Program-made: the position numbers and the translations under genes
In this document: one piece after another, positions 18,237-30,910 of the stretch
How the letters are laid out: each line of letters opens with the position of its first letter
How positions within the stretch are numbered: the stretch's first letter is position 1
Assembly (NCBI RefSeq): GCF_964340395.1
Contig: NC_135559.1
Location: forward strand, 17,218,550 to 17,282,549
Direction: 5' to 3'
DNA: 64,000 nucleotides
From: Glandiceps talaboti
Taxonomy: Eukaryota; Hemichordata; Enteropneusta; Spengelidae
The notes under the pieces: generated by a model
Databases searched by the model: none
Seen by the model: only the letters and a program-made list of their open reading frames with translations
Told to the model about the DNA's origin: nothing

Positions 18237-19312
18237 GTAAAGTTAAACCTAATCACTGCCTTGGTACTTGGTGGATACATTAGTTTTCGTGTCTAGTTTG
18301 GAAATGATACAAAGCAAAATGATTGCATCACAGGTATGTATGTGATCTCAGTCAAAATTGTCACTTTTGGTCAAAAAAACCCAAAACAACTGGGCAGGTT
18401 GATCTGAAATTTGCAAATTTGGTCTAAAAATGTGCCTTTTAGTAAAATATCTTTAATTCCAAAATAGATGAAGGTATATTCACAACATGATACACATAAT
18501 CCCATCAGTAATATGCAATTTTTGTCAAAAACTACATGAAGAATATTGAAATTCAGAGTTTCTGGAAGTGTTATTCTGTATCATTCAAAAATTACTGACA
18601 CAACTGGTCCTAGCAATCATGGCCATGCTCTTAGCAACAGGCAAATAATGACATACTTTGCAAAAATAATGAATTAATAAGTAAGTTCATAAACATTCAA
18701 AATGCCAATTGGTAACAACAGTCAGAACGCCAAGGTCCAAAAAGTGGCTTATAACAGGAGTTACCTTACATGGTTTAAAGTACAATTTTTGACATCATAT
18801 TTAGAGTAGAGTAATATCTGAGCCATCAGAAAACTGATGTTGTCCCTCTGGACTATCTTGCGCAAACTCACAGGTGACAGTTTCTATAGTAACGGTGACA
18901 TTATTTGGAAGGATGCTAACTAATTAAAAAACATCATATCTCAGGCTCCAGAAGTGCTATAATCATAATCAAAGTATGTGTATATATGTTTCCGGAGACG
19001 GGCAACTCATTCATCATATGACCTTTCCAATCAAAGTTCAAAGTCATAGTGAAAATTCAAGGTCATCGTATTTTTTCTATATTTTTATTAAAACTCCGGC
19101 AGAGAGTTTTATAAAACTAACATCAGGCATAGTTGGTATTGCTGAAAATCAGTCACAAAATAACAAATGATATAGTCTTTCAGGAAAAATACAGAAAAAG
19201 TCTATTTGGAAATGCTTTATTACAAATTCCTGTTACCAAGACAACTGATAAATTTTAGAGCTGATTTATTAGCAAAGTTATTACAAGAAAAACATAATCC
19301 TTTCTTTTTCAG

Positions 19313-20606
19313 GAAATCTCTAAAGAGGAAGAAGAGCATGGACATCAAATGAATATAGAGGAAGAAGCAAATAAACGACTGTTGGCTATTGCTGATTATA
19401 TAAGGACAAACACTACTATGGCCAGTGAACACATCGTGGACATGATTGCTGTTGACAACAAAACCAGGGAAGGAGATTATACAAGTGATCCCATGATAGA
19501 AGAACTTCGACAACGGATAAAGGAGCTTGCAGTGGAGCATTTCTTCCTTGGTGAAATACCTGTGAAGTGGATTCATCTTGAACTGACTCTGCGGAAGTTG
19601 CAAAAGAAGATGATGAAGTTAGAGGAAGTGTACCAGATAGGAGAGGAGATCTGCAACCTGGAAATAAGTGAAGTAGACAAGGCCTTGAAGTTTTACCACA
19701 GTGTTGGAGAGATTTTACACTTTCCTGAAGATCCCGACCTGAGGAATATAGTAATCCTTGATATGGGATGGTTGGTTGATTTATTCAAGTTGGTGATCAC
19801 ACAACCATCTACCTATAAGAAGAACCCACGAATTCCAGCAAGGGTCCGCACCTTAGTTGATGAATTGTTCATTGATGGGATACTACATGAAGAACTGGTG
19901 GATTACATGCTCAGAGAGCATAGACGAACAGAAGATAAACAAGTTCTGCTGAAGATACTTGAAATGTATGATGTCATTTGTAAGAAACCTAAGTCACCAA
20001 AGAAAGATCTTCAATCAGATATCTACTATCTGCCATATCTCCTTCAAAGACGTGATGAGAAAGATGTCATCTGTCCAAAAGAGAGTTCAGGCTGCTCCCC
20101 ACTCTACTTCCACTTCCCTGGTAATTTTCTTCCTGACGGACTTTACTACAGACTGGTTGTGAGATGCTTCAAGCAATGGTCAAAATGGATGTCATTGTTC
20201 AAACACCGCTGTCGCATCCTGGTCAATAATGATGAACATCTCAGTATTACCATATGTAAAATAGGCTCTGATATTGAGATAAGAGCACTGGTTATTCCAC
20301 CTAAGGGGGAGAGATCAAAGAAACTACAACCCAAGGTAGTTATTGAGGTTCGAAGAAGAATAGAGAAAGAATTATCTCAGCTGATTCAAAACTTCTCACC
20401 AGGATTATCCTACATGACCTGCCTGAAGTGTACTTGTCCTCATCACAAACCTGGACAGCTGGTTTCTGGTGGTAGAGATGTTGATGACAACTGCATCACT
20501 ATTGAAATAGCAGGAAGTGATACACTCAAGACAGATGTTGTTACATGTAGTTGGGGAGGTGTACCTCACAAGGAACCTGACTTGTACATATGGTACAATA
20601 GCATCA
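19313..20606 (+). CDS. Roc-COR-DED protein, large exon with COR domain
   Basis: The acceptor CTTTTTCAG at 19312 opens a 431-codon exon whose donor is ATCA|GTAAGT at 20606. It completes the Roc domain (TSDPMIEELRQRIKELAVEH) and then encodes the COR (C-terminal of Roc) region. The hallmarks are IPVKWIHLELTLRKLQKKMM, GEILHFPEDPDLRNIVILDM followed by GWLVDLFKLVI, a winged-helix-like segment, and beta-rich C-terminal parts (CSPLYFHFPGNFLPDGLYYR and CLKCTCPHHKPG with a CxC pair). COR domains dimerise Roco proteins. Codon usage and GC content are clearly higher than in the flanking introns. No internal stop is present, so the gene looks functional. Confidence 0.92.
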
Positions 20607-20895
20607 GTAAGTTAATATTCACTTTATTTGAAATTGTGACAGATCATGAAGAGATGACAATTTCATTCACATAAACAAAATTCGCATACAAATTGTATTA
20701 ATTTGTATCTTTTTGCCAACTTGATTGAAATTGATGTTGGTAGGGGTGTACAAGCAAATAGGAAACTTGCTGGTTTTAACAGTGATTATTACCTCAAATA
20801 AATAAATAAATAAATAAATTGTTTTTAAATTACTTTTGTTATTATGTAGCAATATTTAGTCTTAAATTTGATTTCCTGATCTTTTATATTTTTAG

Positions 20896-20926
20896 GTACT
20901 CAACGAAAAGAAGATGTGGATATTGA
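20896..20926 (+). CDS. Roc-COR-DED protein, 31-bp micro-exon
   Basis: Between TTTTTAG and GTGAGT, 31 bases encode STQRKEDVDI plus two bases of a Glu codon. Both splice phases match: one base carried in from the COR exon and two carried out to the DED exon, joining DIE to PEHTARID. If it were not spliced out, the frame would stop two codons later at TGAGTAATAA. A micro-exon of this size is uncommon but the double phase match is good support. Confidence 0.75.
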
Positions 20927-20964
20927 GTGAGTAATAACTAAATAAGGACATGCATTAGCCCCAT

Positions 20965-20996
20965 CATAGACCCTCCACGTGGGTGGAGGGTCTATG
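20965..20996. repeat. Perfect 14-bp inverted repeat (hairpin)
   Basis: CATAGACCCTCCAC (20965-20978) and GTGGAGGGTCTATG (20983-20996) pair perfectly around a 4-base loop GTGG. It lies 38 bases after the micro-exon donor and is much more GC-rich than its surroundings. Confidence 0.9.
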
Positions 20997-21779
20997 GCCC
21001 CATGCTACACACATTAGAAAAATCACTTTAAATTCATATGTGTATGTACAAATAGTGTATTTAAGGAGAAGTATGCCGATTCCTGTGTGAAATTTATCTG
21101 CAAAATAAAAATTGGTTCAAAAGTGTTCAACAATTGGCCTTGCTAGGCTAACTAATGGAAACTTAAGATCATAAAAATTGTACAGATTAAAGTTGAATAT
21201 TGATGAAGGGGTTATCATGTACAAAAGTGATGGTTTTGTTATCAAACTTTTAAAAAAAATATTTAATTAAGATGTAAAATTAATACTCACCCAATTTGAA
21301 CAATAATTATTTCTTTTATATGCGCAAATTTTGGACTCCCTCAGTTACCAGAAATTGATACAAAATGGCTTCTAATCCTGTTTAACTTGGTCTTTCTTTA
21401 CACTTGAACATACTTCTGGGCCGTGCTCATTGGGGCTGCATAACATAGAATGTTCTTTGTGTGTGAGTGCGTCTACCCTTATTTTTCAAGGAACTGACCA
21501 AAACTTTGTTTATGTTAATTCAAGACGTTGAATACTACACAAAGACTTTATTTAATGTCAACATTGGCCTTTGACTTTTTACTTCCACATTCAATAGCAA
21601 ATTGGTCAATAAATTATGAAGTTTTGTATCTAAAGACACCATTCAAATTTGCACAATAACTTCTTTATAAAACACAAGTTGGGGTCTATGTGTGCAATTG
21701 AAGGCATGTTTATCATATGTATTAAAAAATACCGCCAATGGTGTTGTAGCACAACTGTACAGTTTTTAAAAATATTTAT

Positions 21780-22490
21780 CCATATGGTAGTCCATGCTAA
21801 CAATAAGTGTTCATTTGGTGAATGACTATCCAGTTACCTATCCAACCAAGTTGCTATCTTTACGATATATGCTATCATTTGGCTGTTGCTATGGACGTGG
21901 TCTTGTTGCTAGGCATATTTACATTCATTTTTTGAATGTTTATTCAATTGTCTATTAATCCCGATTGTTATCTTTGCAATATATGTGATCATTTGGCTGT
22001 TGCTATGGGCGTGGTCTTGTTGCTAGGCACACTTGCATACATTATTTGACTGTTTATTCATTTGTCTTTCTATTCCTGTTATCTTTACAATATATGTGAT
22101 TATTTGGCTGTTGCTATGGGCGTGGTCTTGTTGCTAGGCACATTTGCATACATTTTTTGAATGTTTATTCATTTGTCTTTCTATTCCTGTTGTTATCTTT
22201 GCAATATACATGATTATTTGGCTGTCGCTATGGGCGTGGTCTTGTTGCTAGGCAAATTTACATATATTTTTTGAACGTTTGTTTAATTGTCTATTAATCC
22301 CTGTTGTTATCTTTGTGAAATACACGACCGTTTGGCTGTTGCTATGGGCGTGGTCATGGTTGCTACGGTATTTGCATACATTTTTTGAATGTTTACTCAT
22401 TTGCCTACCAGATGATGTTGTTACTTGACCAAATATACTGCCATTTGGTTGTTGCTAAGGGCGTGGTCATGGTCGCTAGGGCCAATTTTG
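21780..22490. repeat. Minisatellite of about 115-bp units
   Basis: The phrase GCTATGGGCGTGGTCTTGTT and its near variants recur at about 21889, 22004, 22119, 22228, 22339 and 22455, each followed by a gap of AT-rich sequence with TTTGAATGTTTATTCA. The spacing is about 110-116 bp. The same phrase occurs in the family C copy at 32.7-33.0 kb, so this looks like an expanded internal part of family C. Confidence 0.85.
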
Positions 22491-23110
22491 TCCAAATGTT
22501 TTGAAGAATAACACTCAGAAACATCTCACCAAGTTTCAGACTCGGTAACCAAGTACTTTTTGAGATATAAGTTTTTGACCAAAAATGAACATTTTTACAC
22601 CTAATTTGCATATCACTCATGGAATCATGGTATGCTTAATATTTCTTCGTCCATACATCCCTAGATACATTCCCATTAAATTTCAGCCCAATCTGCTCAG
22701 TAGTTTTGGAATTATAGATTTTTAACCAAAAAGACACATTTTTAGCCCTAATTTGCATATCACTGATGGAATCATCACGTCATGAACAAATCTTACTTTA
22801 CACGCCCTTAACAATGTTCCCACCAAATTTCGCACCAATCTGCCCAGTAGTTTCTGAGTTTAAGTTTTTTTACCAAAAATCACATTTTTTTACCCAAATC
22901 ACACACCTGTGATGCGATCATTTTGATTTGAACAATTTCCCAACTAGACACCCAAGGTAATGGACCCACCAAATATCGTGGCAATCGGTTCAGCAGTTTT
23001 TGACTTTAAGTTGTTTACACACACACACACACACACACACAGACAGACAGACAGACAGACGCCGGGCGATCCCTATAGCACTACTGAACTTCAGTTCAGT
23101 TGTGCTAAAA
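22490..23110. repeat. Family C dispersed repeat, best copy
   Basis: The body has repeated phrases of the kind AAATTTC(A/G)CACCAATCTGCCCAGTAG alternating with GACCAAAAA(T/G)ACACATTTTTA. It then has a (CA)n(GACA)n tail at 23018-23060 and the terminus CAGTTCAGTTGTGCTAAAA at about 23092-23110. The same order and the same terminus occur at 14.96 and 33.67 kb. The internal direct repetition and a microsatellite near one fixed end suggest a non-autonomous mobile element, perhaps Helitron-like or LINE-derived. I found no terminal inverted repeats and no coding sequence. Confidence 0.7.
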
Positions 23111-23640
23111 ATGTTCAGAAAATCCATACTACACAATCAGCTGGTCTTAAAACTATGCCAGAAGGTAATCCTAATATTCTAAAAGACTGCATCAACATTA
23201 ACAATATACTGGAAAGTAGTCTTATTTATGTACTTTAACTTGAGTGGAAAGCTTAATATATAAACTCAGTGTGTGCCATTTTAAGATTTATAAAATTGGG
23301 AGTTGCTCATTTTTGTGGGAAACTAGTTTAAACATTTAGACAAAGTGTCTAATAATGCCCATCTCTACCCCATATTGCAAAATGCATACACAGAGGAAAA
23401 ATCACATTTTCAAAAGTAACCCTGTCAGGCCCTGATAAAAAATCATTAAAAATCATATTTTTATACCACGAGTACATGTACATGTTTAATATTATTTATG
23501 AAAGAGAATTTTTTTTGTATATACATTGTTTTCTGTTCTAACAATAATGGTACCATTTTCCCAAGATTCCTAGTGAACTCACTTTTCACTTGATATTATA
23601 TTTGTTTTCTAATGGTTTTGTTTTATCATTATGCTATCAG

Positions 23641-23947
23641 ACCTGAGCACACAGCAAGAATAGACCCTTTATTAGAACTCTACAAGCAACTAGAGGGCAG
23701 CATTGGTAGGGAGGACGATGAACCGACATTAAGATTTTTATTATCTGAACAACTTCCAAAACGACAGCTGGAAAGCCTGAGAGGTCCTGCTGAAATATTT
23801 GCTGCATTGGAAGTAAGGGGGCTGATTGGGAAGAAAAACCTTGGATTCCTGAAAGAATTATTGACCAAAATGCGCAGACCCCGATTGGTTGAACTTGTCA
23901 CAGAGTATGAGAAACAGGTCTTTACACAAGCAACTTCCAAAAACTAG
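23641..23947 (+). CDS. Roc-COR-DED protein, terminal exon with death-effector domain
   Basis: The acceptor ATGCTATCAG at 23640 opens the last exon, ending in TAG at 23945-23947. It encodes PEHTARIDPLLELYKQLEGS, then EPTLRFLLSEQLPKRQLESL, LEVRGLIGKKNLGFLKELLT and KMRRPRLVELVTEYEKQ. The six-helix spacing, FLL-SEQLP in the second and third helices, and the charged-Arg-x-x-Leu motif near the last helix (RRPRLVELV) are characteristic of death-effector domains. DEDs bind other DEDs (adaptors such as FADD or initiator caspases), so the protein probably links a Roco GTPase switch to cell-death or immune signalling. The short tail FTQATSKN ends the protein. No convincing polyadenylation signal was identified nearby. 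Confidence 0.85.
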
Positions 23948-26040
23948 CACAGTAAGACCAAAGAAACATTTGACTTTGATATAAGGTAACCAAAATATAT
24001 TAATCAAGTCACTTTCTTTCTAATGATCACGTGCATTTGACAATATTACATCACAAGCAAATTCCTTCATTGTGTGTAAACCATGAAAATCATTAATTAG
24101 GCAAATTACTCAACAAAACTAAAAAAAAAAACACACCTAAAAACAGGACAGGATATGTGTGCTTTGTTATAGTTGATGTATGTGCCAAATTATATGGAAT
24201 TTAAAGAGTGTATTCTTACAATATACTTTAATTATGGAAAATCATCAATTATGCAAATTATTCTTTAAATATAATAGCTTTGTCAACATACTACTGCATA
24301 GGACATATGCACATTGTTATGGTTGATAAATGTACCAAATTTTATTGATATGTTGAAGTGTGCATTCTTAAAATATAACCTAATTACTACAAAAATCAAT
24401 TATGTAAATGACTAGCTCATGTTCAGTTGATTTTTACCAAAATCTAATCAGTTCTTTTGATTAGCATTATGGAAGATCATGGCTCTGTAGTAGGTTTCAT
24501 TAGAATTGATGCAGTAGTTTTTGAGATATCAATATCATGCCCACAGACAGACACACAAACACCCAGTAAGACAGAAAAAAGCATAAGATAAACCCCCTTA
24601 TGGGAGGTAAAAATGGATTGTAGGTTCTATATATTCAATAAATATAATCCATTGCCATTTCAATTAATAGGCTAATGAATTGTATTAAGGTGAATTTCTT
24701 CTTGATGATATTTTTCTAGACCAACTGTTACTAAAGTAAGGTTTTGTCTTGTATTGAAATAGGTATTACTATACTACCGATTATCAAGGAGAAGCCTAAA
24801 ATGAACATAATTGGAGAACTTGGAACTCACCTCATATGCATATAGAAGTCAAAAGTGAGACTTCAGTGCTACCGGTATATGTTATTATACAGTTACAGCA
24901 GCAAGTAAACCTGAATCACAGTTAGCAGTTTTTTTCATCTGTCATTATTTTTAGTCAGTATACATGCATGTACATGTATGATGTCCTTCCATTGTAACTT
25001 TCAAGATTTAAACAATGGTTTTTCTTGCAATGCAGTTGATGTATTCTGAACTAACAGGGCTGAGTCTGGATACATGGACTACTCAAAGGAGAAGTTGAAC
25101 AGTTCATTGTAATACTGTTATTCTAAAAGATGTTTTGCTTCTTCTCAGTGATTTGCCTTTCCTAAATTTAACAACAGAAATTGAAATATCAATTTGAAAC
25201 TGAATATCTTTGAATTTAAAAATGGGAGTACTGCACACCACAAAGGAAGCCAACTTTGAAGCAAATATTAGTTTAAATTTACCAGTTTTAATCCTGGAAC
25301 CAGGGGCATGAGGCAACAATTCTGGTGAAATCCAAAAATGATTATGATATACAGGTAATAAAGGCCCAAGTTAGATGAGTCACATTTACATACTTTTTTA
25401 GAAAATGAGCAAATTGAGCAAATGCTAAGCTCGTGGAGGTTGAATTTTCAAATTTCAGTACTTTCATGGACATTTGCTAAGATTTGAATCAATCGAGCTC
25501 GCGATCGCGCGACAAGACTGTAGACAGAGAAGTAAATTCAATCACCCCATGCCAATTTCAAAAAAACAAGTCAACCCCCTACCAATCCATCCACTGGCCA
25601 AAGAAACTGACCACTACCTTACAGAGTTAATTGTCTTACTAAAATTTTGACATGTATTACAAACTTTTTAACTCTTGCAGCTAGGTTTCTATATTTGCCT
25701 CTATTTCCTTCATTTAGTGTTGTCTGTTTTTTATTTTTTTGTTCTTTGAGTTATTGCGGTGACCAGTCCCAGCACAAGAAAATCCAAAACAAACAACACA
25801 TCACAACACTTAATGTAGGAAATAGAGGCAAATGTAGAAATCAAGCCATATTTACCACACCAAATGAGATATTTGTTTTGTACCATTCATTCTGTATGGT
25901 ACATATAACTTATCAATTAGTGAACATATTGCATCAGTATTCTTTAGGTTGATCAGGGTTTGTAAATAATTTAAATTATATATGATTTTGTTTCAAGTAG
26001 TGTACCTTGACTTGTAAGAGAAAAAAGATAGTCTTCATTC
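23948..26040. repeat. Intergenic DNA with one dispersed AT-rich repeat
   Basis: About 24060-24600 holds an AT-rich repeat with two or three internal copies of phrases such as TATGCAAATTA and GTGTATTCTTA(C/A)AATATA, ending in a tail with CAGACAGACACACAAACACC, like the tails of family C. From 24600 to 26040 I see no gene. The short open frames there (for example 25104-25319 minus and 25647-25952 plus) lack coding character. Confidence 0.5.
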
Positions 26041-29000
26041 AGTGTAGTCTGTACAACTGAAGATTTTAACACATTTTCAACAAATTTGTTATTCGTATAT
26101 ACTATAATCCTTTTCAACTAAACATATAAACAGTACATTTCTGACATGTTTTCAAACAAAGTGTTCTTGTATGTATTCAGTCTGTTTTCAAGTGATCACT
26201 GCATTTCAACTTCACTTTATGTAGTCATGTTTCATGCAAAGTGTTCTTGTGTATATTCAGTCAGTTTTCAAGTGATCACTGCATTTCAACTTCACTGAGT
26301 TAGTTATGTTTTCAAGTAAAGTGTTCTTGTATGTATTCAGTCAGTTTTCAAGTGATCACTGCATTTCAACATTACTGAGTTAGTCATGTTAAAATGTAGG
26401 GACTGGTGAGGCATTTGTTTACATCATAAAATGACTGACGTGACAAAATAGCAGTTAGGTCAAAGGTCAAAGATAACATGACATGAGTTTTAAGTTCTGT
26501 GACTCAGACAGTTTATTGACTGGATTAGAAGAACATTTTATATTTTCAAGTTATGACAATATGACAAGACATTGTGTTTATTGAACACCTCTGAAATTTT
26601 CTAATTCAAATGTACCGGTATACAAATTATCTAGGTTTAGTTGTTTTATCCAAGTTTTTGTCATGTGTCAACAGTAGCATTTAAGGTCACAGATCAGTAC
26701 CACTTGAAATAAATTTTCCTGTGTGCCAGGACAGTTTGCAGACTGAGAGTTAACAAGGTTATGATATAACTGGATAGTGCAGACCTGACTAGTGTGCCCT
26801 CTAATCAAAGAAAACATTTTGTTGAAAATCATAAAAACAATTTTTTCTGTATATTCATCTGATAGTAAGGGAAACATCACATTTAGTGTGCCACGGGAAT
26901 ATTGTTGTGTGTCTGTGTTGTGTCAGATTGCCATAGACGGCACACTTCACTTGACAGAGATAAAGTTTCATTTTTCATCCTGGAACAACCAAGTTATATA
27001 ATTTTACAGGACGAATTACACTTATTATAAAAGACTTATTAAGTTGATGTCAAGTGTTTACTTTGTAACAAATATTCTGTATGGTAGCATATATAAAGTC
27101 ATAATAAACACACCACAGTAATTTAGTTGGGTTGACCTGTGCCTACAAATTAATACCAATTAATGTCTGTCTGATATTATATACAAATACCTAGTTAGTA
27201 ATGACGTCAATTCTTTGATGACTTGTAACAGAACCTTTAGGTAATTGTCATAAAATAACTACCATGAAATGCTAATCTTATAAAATATAAATTTTTCACA
27301 TTTTCAATAAAACTATTTTGTATGTACAGTAATTTAACAACTGTACCACGTACATTCTAATATAGTAAAATGGTGACACATTTTATTTCAAACAAAAAGT
27401 TATTGTATGTTTTCAGTCAGTGTTCAAGTAATCACTGCATTTCAACATCTCTGAGTCATGCAGTCATGTCAAAATGTAGTGACTGAGGTATTTGTCTATA
27501 TCATAAAATGACCGACATGTGAAAAATGGTGTTTAAGGTCATAGGTCAAAGATAACATGAAATGAGTTTAGTTCTGTGACTCAGACAATTTATTGACTGG
27601 GTTAAAAGAACTTTTTAGATTGTTAAGTTATGACAATTTGACAAGACATTGTGTTTATTTAACACACCTGAAATTTTCTAATTCAAATGTATACAAATTA
27701 TCAGGGTAGTTGTTGTATCCAAGTTTTGTCATGTATCAACAGTGGAATGAAAGGTCACAGGTCAATACCACTTGAAATAAATTTCACTGTATGCCGGCAG
27801 GACAGTTTGCAGACTGAGAGTTGACAAGGTTATGATATAACTGGATAGTTCAGGCCTGACTAGTGTGCCCTGTTGAAAATGTTAAAAACTATTTTTTTTC
27901 TGTAAATTCACCTGAGTAAGGGATAGGGAAAACTCATATTTGGTATCACAGAATCTCCAGAAATTGTTGTCAGATTGCTATAGAGGGCGCACTTCACTTG
28001 CCATAGTTAAACCTGATGTGGGTTTTTTAACACAACTTTTGTGTACTTATAATGCAGTTTTGTGAAAATGTATTCAGTATATTACACAACTTTAGAAGCC
28101 ATGCATGTTTTTTTCTAAATGTATGAATTTACCCTAGATGTGAGTTTAAAATAGTTTGACTAAAATAGTCACAATAATTTACTAATACTTAACTCTGACA
28201 GTACAAATACTGGTTCAATGGTTTTGCTCAAGTTTAATGAAATAATACAAAATTATTTTTTATAATTACTTATCAAGTTCAAATACATGTTCATCATTGT
28301 TTTCCATGATATCATTTTTAGCAACTTACAAAGTTCTAATACAAGTATTTGTAGTCTGTTTCACATAGTGCCATGCAACCTGAACCCATGACAAAAATGT
28401 GGACTCTTAGTCGATCTTCCTAATCTTTGGGGTGTTAACCTCTTTTTTCTCAACACTGTTGTAAAGGTAGTTATTGGAAATGGTAAATTCGTCATGAAAA
28501 TATACATCAACAAGAACTTTAATCTAGATTGTTCTCTATATCAAACTTAAAGTATTGAGAAAGTGTCAATTATTTGTCAGTAAAAACATACATTGACAAC
28601 AATGTAGTCTAATGTTTTAATGTTTCTTTCATGATTCTACACAAAAATAAACACCTTGAGAAAATGTCAATGATTTTTACACCTTGAGAAAATGTCAATG
28701 ATTTTTACACCTTGAGAAAATGTCAATGATTTACTTTGAGAGTTGAATTGCACCATGTTTATACATGTTTGTAGTTATCTGCCACCTTGTTTCTTAGCAA
28801 CTATAAATCAATTCGTTTTGGAGTGATTTGAATAATTTTAGCTGAGAGTATATGTTGTGTAGATGTTTTGTCTAACAGAGTGATACATAGAAAATTGATT
28901 TTCAAGTTACATTTTATACCATTTTTGAAACATTTTCAACTAATTGTTATTTGTATACATTATAACTCTTAAACCATATAAACAGTACATTGCTGACATG

Positions 29001-30720
29001 TTTTCAAGCAAAGTGTTCTTGTATGTATTCAGTCAACATTCAAGTAATCACTGCATTTCAACATCACTGAGTTATATAGTCATGTTTTCAAGCAAAGTGT
29101 TCCTGTATGTATTCAGTCAGTTTTCAAGTGATCACTGCATTTCAAGTTCACTTTATAGAGTCATGTTAAAATGTAGGGACTGATGAGGCACTTGTTTTAC
29201 ATCATATAATGACTAACATGTGACAAAATATCAGTTAGGTCAAAGGTCAAAGTTAACATGAAATGAGTATAGTTCTGTGACTCAGACAGTTTATTGACTG
29301 GGTTAGAAGAACATTTTATATTTTCAAGTTATGACAATTTGACAAGACATTGTGTGTTTATTTAACACGTCTGAAGTGTTCTAATTCAAATGTATGCAAA
29401 TTATCTAGCTTAGTTGTTGTATCCACGTTTTGTCATATGTCATGCAGTGGCATGAAAGGTCGCAGGTCAATACCACTTGAAATAAATTTTACTGTGTGCC
29501 AGGACAGTTTGCAGACTGAGAGTTCACAAGGTTATGATATAACTGGATAGTGCAGATCTGACTAGTGTGCCCTGTTGAAAATGATAAGAAATATTTTTTT
29601 CTGTATTTTCACTTGATGGTAAGGGATAGGGAAACATCATATTTGGTATGTCCCCAGAAATTATTGTGTGTCTTTTGTGTGCTTACAATGTAGTTTTGTA
29701 AAATGTATTTGTTATATTAGACAATTTTAGAAGCCATTTTTTTCTCAATTTATGAATATACCCTAGATGTGAGTTTTAAATAGTTAGTTTACAAATACTT
29801 AACTCTGAATACAGTACAAATACTTGCTTTATGGTTTTGCTGAAGTTTGATGAAATAACATTTTATCGTTCTTTTCCTTGATGTCAATTTTAGCAACTTA
29901 CCCAGTTTTATGACAAGTATTTTGTAGACTGTTTGACGTAGTGCCATGCAACCTGAACCCATGACAACCATTTCACTCTCATTCTTCCTAATCTTCAGAG
30001 TCCTAAACATCTTTTTGTGAACACTGCTGTAAAGGTTACTAGTTACTGAATGGTAAATTTGTCAGGAAAATATAGATTAAGAAGTATACACAATTTTAGT
30101 TTAATCTAAATTTCTCTCTGTATGAAACTTAAAACCTTACAAAAGTGTCAATTATTTGTCATGAAAAACATACATTGACAAGTAATCTAATGTAAATTCC
30201 TTGATTTCTACATGAAACTAGACACCTAGAGAAAATGTTAATTACTTGACTTTTAAGAGTTGAATTGCACCATTTCTGTAGTTGTCTGCCAATGTTGTTT
30301 CTTAATAACTAAATCAATTCCTTTTAGAGTGATTTCATTTTTGCTGACTATATCCTACACGTGTAGATGTTTTGCTTGGATTTTAGTTATAGTGATTACA
30401 TTCAGATTATTTCACATTTTATACCACTAAAGAGACAACAATTGTAATGAAAAATGACATTAACTTTATTAAACATGCAGTACTAACGTCATAATTACAA
30501 CTTTCAATAATGATTTATTTTTTCAATGACAATGTAATTTTCATACTTATATACAAGGCAATAAATATCATTTAAAGTTATAAACTTTGAGTTTTGTGTT
30601 TTAATGAAAACTGAAATATTTAGACCTTTAAAAAAACAGCCTTGCAAACGATTATTATTTTTATACTCTTGTTATAAAGTCTAGTATTTTATCGAAACAA
30701 CAAATTATTACTTTTCAGAA
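26041..30720. repeat. Family A repeat array, first block (three copies)
   Basis: Three direct copies, starting near 26050, 27310 and 28910, share a long ordered series of phrases: AACAAA(A)TTGTTATT, then CAAAGTGTTCTTGTATGTAT, AGTTAGGTCAAAGGTCAAAG, TCACAGGTCAATACCACTTG, CAGGACAGTTTGCAGACTGA and GCCATAGAGGGCGCACTTCA, in the same order and orientation. Unit length is about 1.1 to 2 kb depending on internal deletions. No ORF is shared between copies and no terminal inverted repeat was found. It behaves as a long-period satellite. Copy 2 carries three tandem 28-bp units (28648-28733) built on ACACCTTGAGAAAATGTCAA. Confidence 0.85.
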
Positions 30721-30721
30721 T

Positions 30722-30833
30722 ATCAAATCTGATTATTTTTCAGTTCTTTATTAAATTTAAATAAAAGTTAACATTTTGTTAACTTTTATTTAAATTATGA
30801 TAAATAACTGAGAAATTATCAGATTTGATTTAT
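30722..30833. repeat. Imperfect palindrome with arms of about 52 bp
   Basis: AATTTAAATAAAAGTTAAC (about 30754-30772) is followed, after a 5-base loop, by its exact complement. Pairing continues outward with few mismatches to ATCAAATCTGAT on the left and ATCAGATTTGAT on the right. It lies where family A copies elsewhere run into family B (around TTCTTAATTAAATGAG). Confidence 0.8.
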
Positions 30834-30910
30834 ATACCATACAAATTTATGTCATATTTCTGTACAGAAACCAACACCTCACCTCCAAGACTACATCTTG
30901 TGATAACCTA

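Larger units (their letters stand above)
20927..23640. repeat. Last intron: hairpin, minisatellite and family C repeat
   Basis: This 2.7-kb intron holds a perfect 14-bp hairpin (20965-20996), about 800 bp of unique AT-rich sequence, a minisatellite of about 115-bp units (about 21780-22490) and a family C dispersed repeat ending at 23110. No coding segment was recognised in it. Confidence 0.7.

Noticed and set aside
20607-20674. Continuation of the COR frame to a stop at 20674
   Set aside because: The donor ATCA|GTAAGT at 20606 fits the phase of the micro-exon and the DED exon. The read-through tail is AT-rich and unlike the preceding protein.
23612-23640. Upstream part of the open frame before the DED exon
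   Set aside because: An ATG-less intron end; the acceptor ATGCTATCAG at 23640 and the phase of the micro-exon put the exon start at 23641.
25104-25319. Minus-strand frame of 71 aa with LIFASKLASFVV, partly echoed at 32577-32795
   Set aside because: The shared phrase is short and lies in repeat DNA (CCACAAAGGAAGCCAA...), with no start context or exon borders.
25647-25952. 101-aa open frame with hydrophobic and Cys-rich start
   Set aside because: Composition is that of AT-rich noncoding DNA. No splice sites, homology or paralogues were recognised.
28944-29183. 79-aa frame with an internal repeat (MFSSKVFLYVFSQ twice)
   Set aside because: The repeat follows from doubled family A phrases at DNA level, and other copies have stops here.
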